Source: Burkholderiales bacterium
GTDB lineage: Bacteria; Pseudomonadota; Gammaproteobacteria; Burkholderiales; Burkholderiaceae_C
Assembly: GCA_005789685.1 (NCBI GenBank)
Contig: SXXD01000042.1
Coordinates: forward strand, 1-15,604
Reading direction: 5' to 3'
Length of the DNA: 15,604 nt
Part shown: piece by piece, positions 7,881 to 14,732 of the stretch
Layout: the number at the start of each line of letters is the position of its first letter
Position numbering within the stretch: position 1 is the first letter of the stretch
The notes under the pieces: generated by a model
Database searches by the model: none
Told to the model about the DNA's origin: nothing
What the model saw: the letters and a program-made list of their open reading frames with translations, nothing else
Made by a program: the position numbers and the translations under genes

Positions 7881-8759
7881 ATGAAAATGAAACAATTAAT
7901 TCAAAGAATTAGCTCACAAGAAGACCTGAATTTCCTGTTAACCAATCGAATTCCACGCATCACACTGACACGGTTCATGGGTTGGTGGAGTCAAATTAAA
8001 AATCCGATCGTCCGGGACTTGTCAATTGGCGTTTGGAAGTTATTTTCAGATCTTGACTTGAGAGAGGCTTCAAAAACCAAATTTGACAGCATGCATGATT
8101 GCTTTGTTCGCGAACTTAAGCCAGGTTCTAGGACCATTGACATGCGCAATGAGATCCTGAGTAGCCCCTGTGATGCCATTGTGGGCGAATGTGGCGACAT
8201 TGATCACACCCAAGTCTTTCAAGCCAAAGGCTTCCCCTACAGCCTTTCCAGCTTGATGGGCTTCACGCCCAGGACTGGCGAGTTGGTTGAATCCTTGAAA
8301 AATGGCACTTACGTGACATTGCGCCTGACATCCAGCATGTACCACCGATTTCATGCGCCAGCAGATGCAACGCTCACCCACGTGACTCACATTTCTGGGG
8401 ACACATGGAACGTCAACCCCATTGCCTTAAAACGTGTAGAGCAACTCTTTTGCAAAAATGAACGGGCTGTTCTGAATTTCAAACTGACTGACGGAACGCC
8501 CATGATCATGGTGCCCGTAGCGGCCATCTTGGTCGCCAGCTTGCGCTTGCACGCTGTCAATTTGTTGTTCCATGTCGATTACACAGGCCCCAATGAAATT
8601 CCTTGCGCTATCCAATCTTACAAAGGCCAAGAGTTGGGTTGGTTTCAACACGGCTCCACCATTCTGGTATTTGTTCCAAAAGGTTTCAAATTGGCAGAGG
8701 GCATTGCAACGGGTCAGCGCATCAAGATGGGCCAAGCCTTATTGGAAAAATTAACATGA
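7881..8759 (+). CDS. psd: Phosphatidylserine decarboxylase proenzyme
   Basis: A 292-residue proenzyme that decarboxylates phosphatidylserine to phosphatidylethanolamine at the inner membrane. Catalytic elements, numbered from ATG 7881, are D98 in SSPCDAIVGECG, the histidine motif YHRFHAP (H155, H158) and the self-cleavage site HGST, where S259 becomes the pyruvoyl group. Most bacterial enzymes read LGST and YHRxHxP there, so the residue before GST differs. The frame extends upstream to GTG 7839, but ATG 7881 (or ATG 7887) fits the family start better. The stop TGA overlaps the ATG of the next gene (ATGA), implying translational coupling to the 5'-nucleotidase, an uncommon partner for psd. Confidence 0.93.
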   Translation: MKMKQLIQRISSQEDLNFLLTNRIPRITLTRFMGWWSQIKNPIVRDLSIGVWKLFSDLDLREASKTKFDSMHDCFVRELKPGSRTIDMRNEILSSPCDAIVGECGDIDHTQVFQAKGFPYSLSSLMGFTPRTGELVESLKNGTYVTLRLTSSMYHRFHAPADATLTHVTHISGDTWNVNPIALKRVEQLFCKNERAVLNFKLTDGTPMIMVPVAAILVASLRLHAVNLLFHVDYTGPNEIPCAIQSYKGQELGWFQHGSTILVFVPKGFKLAEGIATGQRIKMGQALLEKLT

Positions 8760-10516
8760 GAATTTCAGCCTTCAGATCAAGAGTCTTCGCTTTCACTGGA
8801 GTCCTTTTGAGCGCTTGTGCGCCAATGAACGAACTCCCCATCGCATCCACCGAAAAGATCAATGTCAGTATTTTGGCTTTCAACGATTTACATGGCCACT
8901 TAGAGCCCCCCAGCCTGAGTGTCCGGGAGCGAATTGATGGCAATTTGACAGAAGTACCTGCAGGTGGAGCTGCCTACTTAGCTGCCGCCATACAACATCA
9001 CAAAAAACTGCATCCATTACACGCCGTTGTTTCTGCAGGCGACATGATTGGTGCAACCCCCCTCATCTCTGCGCTTTTCCTGGACGAGCCCACCATCGAA
9101 GCGGTCAATGCCATGGGTATCGATTTCAATGCCGTCGGCAATCATGAGTTTGACAAAGGCACGCCTGAATTAATGCGCATGCGCCAGGGTGGTTGTGAAA
9201 AGTTAACTCGGCTAGAGCCGTGTCAAGTCAATCGCCAATTTCCAGGCGCCAACTTTGAATTCTTGGCTGCCAATGTGAAAAAGTCAGACCATGAAACTTT
9301 GTTTCCGGCTTATGGCATCAAGACTTTCAAGCAAGGAAATCAAGTGATCAAAGTTGGCTTTGTTGGCATGACCCTCAAAAACACACCCAACTTGGTCATA
9401 CCTGAAGGCGTTAAGGGTTTGAAATTTGAAGACGAAGCAGCTACTGCCAATGCTTTGGTGCCCTTGCTCAAAGCGCAAGGCGTATCTGCCTTGGTTTTGG
9501 TCATTCATGAAGGCGGCGTCATCCAAGGTGGGCCTAACGATGCTTCGTGCCCCGGACTTTCAGGCGACATCGTTCCCATTTTGAACAAACTTGACACAGG
9601 TTTTGATGTGGTGGTTTCTGGTCATACACACCGTGCTTACGCTTGCGACTACAAAAGAATCAATCCCAGCAAGCCATTTCTTTTGACCAGCGCGGGTCAA
9701 TATGGCACGTTTCTCACGCACATCCAGTTGTCTATTGACCCTATTTCTAAGACAGTCCAAAACAAAACTGCAAGCAATGTCATTGTTCAAAGTGAAGCCT
9801 TTGTCAACGCCTCCGGCATCCAAGTTAAGCCAAGCTCTGCCCTGCCTTTTTTCGGCAAGCAAATGGATGTCGAAAAAATTGTGAATGACTATCGCAAGGC
9901 CTCGGAAGTACAAGTGCTCAAAGAAGTCGGTCGCTTGTCGACCTCCATCACGCGCAATGCATCGCCCTCTGGCGAGTCTGGGCTAGGCAACCTGATTGCT
10001 GATGCTCAATGGTCTTCTACGGCGTCTGCAGAACGGGGACGATCCGATTTTGCGCTGATGAACCCTGGTGGTGTGCGCGCAGACATTTTGATTCAACAAG
10101 GTGGAGGCACCGTCAACTTTGGACAGCTTTTTAAAGTTCAGCCATTTGGCAACACACTGGTAGTTAAGCGCATGACGGGGCAGCAAGTCAAAGACTTGTT
10201 AGAACATCAATTTGAGAACCTCGATAGACCCAAAGTATTGTTTCCTTCTGAAGGCCTGAAATACGAAGTCGATCGCAGACAGCCCAAAGGACAACGGGTT
10301 CAGAACATTCAAATCGGTCAAAAGCCACTTGACTTGGCTCGTGCTTACAACGTAACCATGAACAGCTTCTTAGCTTCTGGCGGCGATGGATTTTGGCATT
10401 TCAATCAAGCACCGACCCTATCGGGCGGTGAGTTAGATGTCGATGCGCTTTCAGATTACGTGCAGAAACGCCCTGGCTTAAAGCCCGCGCCAACAGATCG
10501 CATTCGAATGTTGTGA
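8756..10516 (+). CDS. 5'-nucleotidase / 2',3'-cyclic phosphodiesterase family lipoprotein (UshA-type)
   Basis: A 586-residue protein starting at ATG 8756, which overlaps the psd stop. The open frame continues upstream inside psd, but only this start gives a signal peptide with lipobox LSAC (C21). The N-terminal metallophosphoesterase domain shows NDLHGH (43-48), AGDMIG (95-99 region), GNHEFDKG (128-135), VIHEGG (249-254) and SGHTHRAY (288-295). The C-terminal 5'-nucleotidase domain shows ESGLGNLIADAQ (407-418), MNPGGVRADI (435-444), FGQLFKVQPFGN (455-466) and the substrate-stacking region NSFLASGGDGF (536-546). Members hydrolyse nucleotides or UDP-sugars to nucleosides and phosphate in the periplasm; this copy should be anchored by lipid rather than soluble. 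Exact substrate is open. Confidence 0.92.
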   Translation: MRISAFRSRVFAFTGVLLSACAPMNELPIASTEKINVSILAFNDLHGHLEPPSLSVRERIDGNLTEVPAGGAAYLAAAIQHHKKLHPLHAVVSAGDMIGATPLISALFLDEPTIEAVNAMGIDFNAVGNHEFDKGTPELMRMRQGGCEKLTRLEPCQVNRQFPGANFEFLAANVKKSDHETLFPAYGIKTFKQGNQVIKVGFVGMTLKNTPNLVIPEGVKGLKFEDEAATANALVPLLKAQGVSALVLVIHEGGVIQGGPNDASCPGLSGDIVPILNKLDTGFDVVVSGHTHRAYACDYKRINPSKPFLLTSAGQYGTFLTHIQLSIDPISKTVQNKTASNVIVQSEAFVNASGIQVKPSSALPFFGKQMDVEKIVNDYRKASEVQVLKEVGRLSTSITRNASPSGESGLGNLIADAQWSSTASAERGRSDFALMNPGGVRADILIQQGGGTVNFGQLFKVQPFGNTLVVKRMTGQQVKDLLEHQFENLDRPKVLFPSEGLKYEVDRRQPKGQRVQNIQIGQKPLDLARAYNVTMNSFLASGGDGFWHFNQAPTLSGGELDVDALSDYVQKRPGLKPAPTDRIRML

Positions 10517-10551
10517 ATTAGCACTAACCCTGCTTAGTAACGAATTTGTCA

Positions 10552-10572
10552 CACTAATTTTCTATGCTAGTG
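10552..10572. promoter_or_regulatory. Short inverted repeat upstream of exbD, possible operator
   Basis: CACTA (10552-10556) and TAGTG (10568-10572) form an inverted repeat around an 11-base AT-rich spacer containing TATGCT, a possible -10 element at 10563-10568. A related pair, ACTAA/TTAGT, occurs at 10523-10538. The gap of 82 bp between the nucleotidase and exbD could hold a promoter for the TonB block. No convincing Fur box was seen. Weak evidence. Confidence 0.25.
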
Positions 10573-10598
10573 GGTTACTTACATCGCGGTTGAGCATC

Positions 10599-11012
10599 AT
10601 GCGCCATTGGCAGCAAACACAAAGAAAAAAAGCTCGCATCGAGATCATCCCCATGATCGATGTGATGATGTTTTTATTGGTTTTCTTTGTTCTTATCAGT
10701 GTCAATGTGATTCCTGCTTTGGGCATCAAAACACAACAGCCGAATTCGTCTCAAGTACAACAACTTCGAACCAAAGATGTGCAAGTTGTTGTCACTTTGG
10801 GAAAAGAGAATGTCATTCAGGTCGATGGCAAAGATGTTGAGCTTAAAGATTTGTCGGCTGCAGTAAAGAGAAAAGCTGGTACTGCGGAACAAATTGCCGT
10901 GATCGTGAACAGCGACAAGGGCGCAGAAGTTCAAACCTTGATAGACGTCATGGACGAAATCAAAAAATCAGGCTTAGGCAAGGTCTCTCTTGCAGCTCGT
11001 GAGCGTCAATGA
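10599..11012 (+). CDS. exbD: ExbD/TolR-family proton-channel subunit
   Basis: A 137-residue protein from ATG 10599 (an upstream in-frame TTG at 10590 would add three residues). A short cytoplasmic basic segment (RKKARIEIIPMID) leads into one membrane helix, about 18-40. D21 in PMIDVMMFLLVFF is at the position of the essential membrane aspartate of ExbD/TolR. The rest is a periplasmic domain with the usual VVVTL...I.VDG pattern. It works with ExbB to harvest the proton gradient and energise TonB. Its stop overlaps the next ATG (ATGA), so it is coupled to tonB. Unusually, exbB is not adjacent but lies 3.1 kb downstream, after the receptor gene. Confidence 0.9.
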   Translation: MRHWQQTQRKKARIEIIPMIDVMMFLLVFFVLISVNVIPALGIKTQQPNSSQVQQLRTKDVQVVVTLGKENVIQVDGKDVELKDLSAAVKRKAGTAEQIAVIVNSDKGAEVQTLIDVMDEIKKSGLGKVSLAARERQ

Positions 11013-11728
11013 TGCCACTCATTGACAGGTTGAACCAAGAGCGTCACAAACTTTCAAGTTTGGGGTCATTGCTGTTGGTCTTCTTTGTATTTTCAATGGC
11101 ACAAGCCATTAAAGGACCTGCCGAGATGTTGGCGCAAGAGGCCATGGAGCTGACCACAACGCTGATTGAGCCCTTGCTTCAGCCTCCAACTAAAACGCCT
11201 CCGCCGCAGGTCAAACCGCCCGAACCAAAACCCAAAATGCTGGCGATGCCTAATGCGCCAATCACGCCAGCACCCATTGAACCTGCTAGAGAAGTAACTG
11301 CCGCTGCCGAATCACCGCGGCCCATCCCCACACCTACACCCACACCCACACCAGCCCCGAGCTTGCCGACTGCAACCCCTGTTCAAGAAGCACCAAAGGT
11401 GGCAGTGCAGCCGCCAGTTTCAGTCAGCTTAGAAAACAATTACATCGTGAGCGTGCGGGCAATACTCAATGCCAACAAGCGCTACCCCACTGGTAGAGAA
11501 GCAAGCCTGCAACGCCCTTCTGGCAAAGTGAAACTTTGGTTTGTATTGGCTCGAAACGGTGCGCTGCAAGATGCCGGCATTGATGAGTCGAGCAACTCCA
11601 TCATTTTGGACAACGCTGCTTTGTCAACACTGCGTCGCACCACTTATGCGCCATGGCCTGAAGGCAGTTGGGCCTCTCAGTCGCAACACAAATTTACCGT
11701 CACCCTTGATTTTGTTCCTCTCAATTAA
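11009..11728 (+). CDS. tonB: TonB energy transducer
   Basis: A 239-residue TonB-like protein. One N-terminal membrane anchor (about 18-34) is followed by a long proline-rich stretch (about 57-137, with PPTKTPPPQVKPPEPKPK and a Pro-Thr repeat at 105-117) that spans the periplasm. A C-terminal domain follows at about 145-239, with KRYPTGREA, SGKVKLWFVLARNG and FTVTLDFVPLN. The C-terminal fold and the RYP motif fit the TonB/TolA C-terminal family that binds receptor TonB boxes. The histidine expected within the anchor helix of classical TonB is not evident; H13 lies just before it. ATG 11009 overlaps the exbD stop. The receptor follows 20 bp downstream, suggesting a dedicated TonB. Confidence 0.88.
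   Translation: MMPLIDRLNQERHKLSSLGSLLLVFFVFSMAQAIKGPAEMLAQEAMELTTTLIEPLLQPPTKTPPPQVKPPEPKPKMLAMPNAPITPAPIEPAREVTAAAESPRPIPTPTPTPTPAPSLPTATPVQEAPKVAVQPPVSVSLENNYIVSVRAILNANKRYPTGREASLQRPSGKVKLWFVLARNGALQDAGIDESSNSIILDNAALSTLRRTTYAPWPEGSWASQSQHKFTVTLDFVPLN
11320..11353 (+). repeat. Hexamer-like ACACCC repeat inside tonB
   Basis: Imperfect repeats of a CACACC/ACACCC unit encode the alternating Pro-Thr run at residues 105-117 of TonB. The unit is six bases, so copy-number change would keep the frame and only alter the length of the periplasmic spacer. Confidence 0.6.
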
Positions 11729-11748
11729 TTTTTTTACCAGGAGTTTTT

Positions 11749-14130
11749 ATGAAAAAATTTAAGCCAACCCCACTCGCCTTGCTCATCAGCTTGGCTTTTG
11801 CCTCTCCCATTCTGATGGCGCAACAAGCCACAGACGTGGGCAAGATCAATGTGGAAGGTCAACCAGGCGCCACTGACTCGGGCTTGATCTCCCAAGAAGA
11901 AACACCTAAAGCGCGCAGTTCAGTGAACCGTGCTTACATGGAAAAGCTGAATCCATCTGCCAACGCCTTTCAAGTGATTGATTTGTTGCCTGGCGTGAAT
12001 TCATTCAGCAGCGATGCCACTGGCCTGTTTGGCGGCGGCATCCGTGTTCGCGGCTTTGCCGGCGATCAAATGGGCCTGACCATCAATGGCGCCCCGGTGA
12101 ATGACTCAGGTAACTTTGCCGTGTACCCACAAGAATACACAGACTCAGAAAACTTGTGCGAAGTGTTTGTGACACAAGGTTCTACCGACACAGATGCACC
12201 TCACGTTGGCGCCTCCGGTGGCAACTTAGGCATGGTGACTTGCTCACCTAAAGACAAATTTGGAATGCGCGCAGCAGTGTCCACAGGCATGCTGAAATAT
12301 AAGCGTGCCTTTGTTCGCTTGGACACCGGTAAGTTTGGTCCCAGCGAAACCAAAGCGTTTGTGTCTTACTCCAAAACCACTGCGAACAAATTCAAAGGTC
12401 CGGGCGGCGCTGACCGTGAGCACATTGATTTAGCCGTTGAATCTCGTCCCAACGCCGATGTCTTTTTGAGCGCCAGTCTTTTGTACAACAACGCCATCAA
12501 TAACAACATCCGTGGCTTGAACAATGCACAAATTGCGCAATTTGGTCGCAACTTTGATTTCAGCAGCGTGGCCCCACAGCACTTGACGCCAGTTGCCGGC
12601 ACGGCTCAACTTGAGTCGCCTTCTGCAGACGGCTATTACAAATTCAACATCAACCCCTTCCGCAATTATTTGTTCACCAGCAAGGCCGAATTCAAAGTCA
12701 ACAAAGACTTGACCGTGAGCGCAGAGCCCTATTTCTGGTATGGCTACGGTACAGGCGGTGGCCAATTGACCACCCTGACTGAGGGACGCTCAGCTACCCA
12801 AACCTTGGCACAAAGTTCACGCGATATCAACGGTGACGGTGACTTGCTTGACAGAGTGATGGTGTACGGCAGCAGCTTGACTGAAACCAACCGCCCTGGT
12901 GTGACTTTCAAAGCCAACTACCGCGTTGAAAATCACAACATCAATGTGGGCTATTGGGTTGAGCGTGCACAACACGTGCAAACAGGCCCTCGCGTGAAAA
13001 TTGACAACGCGGGCAACTCTGCCAACCTTTGGCTTGACGATACTTCTGCTTACCTCTTGCGTGCCGACGGCAAGCCCTATCAAGCGCGCGACTGGAAAAC
13101 CATCAGCACCGGCACTTCCTTGTTTGTACAAGACAGCATTTCATTGATGCAAGACAAGCTGAACGTTCAGGTCGGCCTGAAAAACTCGGCCATTGAACGT
13201 GACTTCACCAACTATGCCAACGCCGGCACTTTTGGCGTCGGCCGTGCTGATTTGGATTATCAGATCAAGCGTACATACAGCAAAGTTCTGCCCAGCTTTG
13301 GCGCTAAATACAACTTAGATGCTGAAAAGTCGGTGTTCTTCAATGTTGCAGAAAACTTCCGCGCACCGTCCAACTTTGTCCTGTCTAACTTGTACACAGG
13401 CGGCACATCGGTAAACGGCACACTCACTGGCGCTACCATGCGCAACCCCACAGTTGGCATCGAGACCTCGACCAATTTCGACTTAGGTTATCGCTTGCAG
13501 AACAAAGACACCACCTTCTCGGGTTCTGTGTTCATGGTTGATTTCAAAGACCGCATTGCTTCCGCTTGGGATCCCGTTAGCTTGAGCTCATTGGATTACA
13601 ACGTTGGCAATGTGACCATGAAAGGTGCTGAGCTTGAGTTGGGCCAAAAGTTGAACAAAAATTTCTCGGTTTATGGCTCACTCACTTACACCGAAAGCTT
13701 GATGAAGAAAGACTTGAAAGTCAATGCGACACTGACAGAAGCCACTGCTGGCAAACAAATGCCTGACACACCTAAAGTCATGGCAGCCTTGGCTATGAGC
13801 TACAAAGAAGGTCCTTTGTTTGGCCTCCTCACAGTTAAGCACACTGGCAAAGCATTCTCAACCTTGGTCAACGACCAAGCGATGGACGCCTACTCCCTGT
13901 GGAACTTGTCAGTTGGCTATAAGTTGCCTGAAACAGCGATGTTCAAGTCACCTGAAATTCGCTTCAATGTGGACAACTTGACCAACACTGAATACAAGCG
14001 CATTAACTCACCCAGCGGCTCTAGCTTTACGGCCCGTTCTTTGCCCTTGGGAACATTGTCAGGCTCTAACCCTACCTACAACATTGGTGCACCACGCTTC
14101 ACCAGCGTGACATTGCGTTCCGACTTCTAA
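11749..14130 (+). CDS. TonB-dependent outer-membrane receptor, ligand unknown
   Basis: A 793-residue receptor with a good ribosome site (AGGAG, 7 bases before ATG 11749). The signal peptide ends near MAQQ (residues 23-26). A TonB-box-like segment, DVGKINVEG, lies at 29-37. The plug domain spans about 53-170, with AFQVIDLLPGVNSFSS, IRVRGFAGDQMGLTINGAPVND and GGNLGMVTCSP. The remainder is a barrel ending in FTSVTLRSDF, with the usual C-terminal phenylalanine and a penultimate-strand signature FNVDNLTNTEYKR. The only cysteines I find are C137 and C165, both in the plug, so a disulfide is likely. Nothing identifies the ligand; no heme-receptor FRAP/NPNL motif was seen. Sitting inside exbD-tonB-[receptor]-exbB-tatT, it is probably the outer-membrane gate of that system. 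Confidence 0.93.
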   Translation: MKKFKPTPLALLISLAFASPILMAQQATDVGKINVEGQPGATDSGLISQEETPKARSSVNRAYMEKLNPSANAFQVIDLLPGVNSFSSDATGLFGGGIRVRGFAGDQMGLTINGAPVNDSGNFAVYPQEYTDSENLCEVFVTQGSTDTDAPHVGASGGNLGMVTCSPKDKFGMRAAVSTGMLKYKRAFVRLDTGKFGPSETKAFVSYSKTTANKFKGPGGADREHIDLAVESRPNADVFLSASLLYNNAINNNIRGLNNAQIAQFGRNFDFSSVAPQHLTPVAGTAQLESPSADGYYKFNINPFRNYLFTSKAEFKVNKDLTVSAEPYFWYGYGTGGGQLTTLTEGRSATQTLAQSSRDINGDGDLLDRVMVYGSSLTETNRPGVTFKANYRVENHNINVGYWVERAQHVQTGPRVKIDNAGNSANLWLDDTSAYLLRADGKPYQARDWKTISTGTSLFVQDSISLMQDKLNVQVGLKNSAIERDFTNYANAGTFGVGRADLDYQIKRTYSKVLPSFGAKYNLDAEKSVFFNVAENFRAPSNFVLSNLYTGGTSVNGTLTGATMRNPTVGIETSTNFDLGYRLQNKDTTFSGSVFMVDFKDRIASAWDPVSLSSLDYNVGNVTMKGAELELGQKLNKNFSVYGSLTYTESLMKKDLKVNATLTEATAGKQMPDTPKVMAALAMSYKEGPLFGLLTVKHTGKAFSTLVNDQAMDAYSLWNLSVGYKLPETAMFKSPEIRFNVDNLTNTEYKRINSPSGSSFTARSLPLGTLSGSNPTYNIGAPRFTSVTLRSDF

Positions 14131-14140
14131 GGCCATCAGC

Positions 14141-14713
14141 ATGATGCTTTTTTTGCACGATGCGTCGCTGTATTTGTTGTATGTCGCCTTAGGGCTGGCT
14201 GTCTTCTTGGCCATTGAACGTACGATTTTTTACTCGCACGCCAGTGGGCAAATTAAAAGCCTCCTCAATGCATTGAAAACCAAGTCCCCATTGCCTGAAT
14301 TTAAAGAAGGCGATGTGGGCGAGGTAGTCACCCATGCCTTTGCCAATGGCCTACATCCCACAGCCTCCCAAAAGCTTGCTGACGATGTAGCCGAACAGGC
14401 CTTTATCCGTGTGCAGCATCAATTGAACCAACACCTTTGGGTGTTGGACACCATTGTGACTGCTGCACCTTTATTGGGCTTGCTCGGAACCATTTTGGGT
14501 ATTTTTGATACTTTCACCGCATTGGCCAAGTCCGGCATTTCAGACCCTCAAGGTGTGAGTGCTGGCATTGGCACTGCTTTGCTGGCTACGGCCATTGGCA
14601 TTGGCACTGCCTTGATATGCCTGATTGTTTACAACGCTTTTCTGGCCAAAGTAGAACGGCTTGGAGATCAAACAAAATTGGCATTGCTCCAAATGTCCAA
14701 TCGAAACGCATGA
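14141..14713 (+). CDS. exbB: ExbB/TolQ/MotA-family proton-channel subunit
   Basis: A 190-residue protein with three membrane helices: about 8-26, 103-125 and 141-167. The second, VTAAPLLGLLGTILGIFDTF, and the third, SAGIGTALLATAIGIGTALICLIVYN, carry the small-residue and threonine patterns of ExbB/TolQ channels. It is short for ExbB because the N-terminal periplasmic extension is absent. ATG 14141 follows the receptor stop by 10 bp, with AAGG at 14129-14132 as a weak ribosome site. ATG 14144 is an alternative. It forms the proton channel with the upstream ExbD. The next gene starts 19 bp after its stop. Confidence 0.92.
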   Translation: MMLFLHDASLYLLYVALGLAVFLAIERTIFYSHASGQIKSLLNALKTKSPLPEFKEGDVGEVVTHAFANGLHPTASQKLADDVAEQAFIRVQHQLNQHLWVLDTIVTAAPLLGLLGTILGIFDTFTALAKSGISDPQGVSAGIGTALLATAIGIGTALICLIVYNAFLAKVERLGDQTKLALLQMSNRNA

Positions 14714-14732
14714 TGAGACAAAAGGTGCCAGT

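Noticed and set aside
8603..8755. Upstream extension of the 5'-nucleotidase frame inside psd
   Set aside because: It lies in another frame of the conserved psd 3' end. Starting at ATG 8756 gives a proper lipoprotein signal and an ATGA overlap.
12366..13131. Antisense open frames across the receptor gene
   Set aside because: They lie opposite a receptor with clear domain motifs and show no recognisable motif of their own, so they are shadows of its codon bias.
11749..14130. Heme or siderophore receptor
   Set aside because: No FRAP/NPNL-type motif, no heme or siderophore genes nearby and no clear Fur box, so the ligand was left open.
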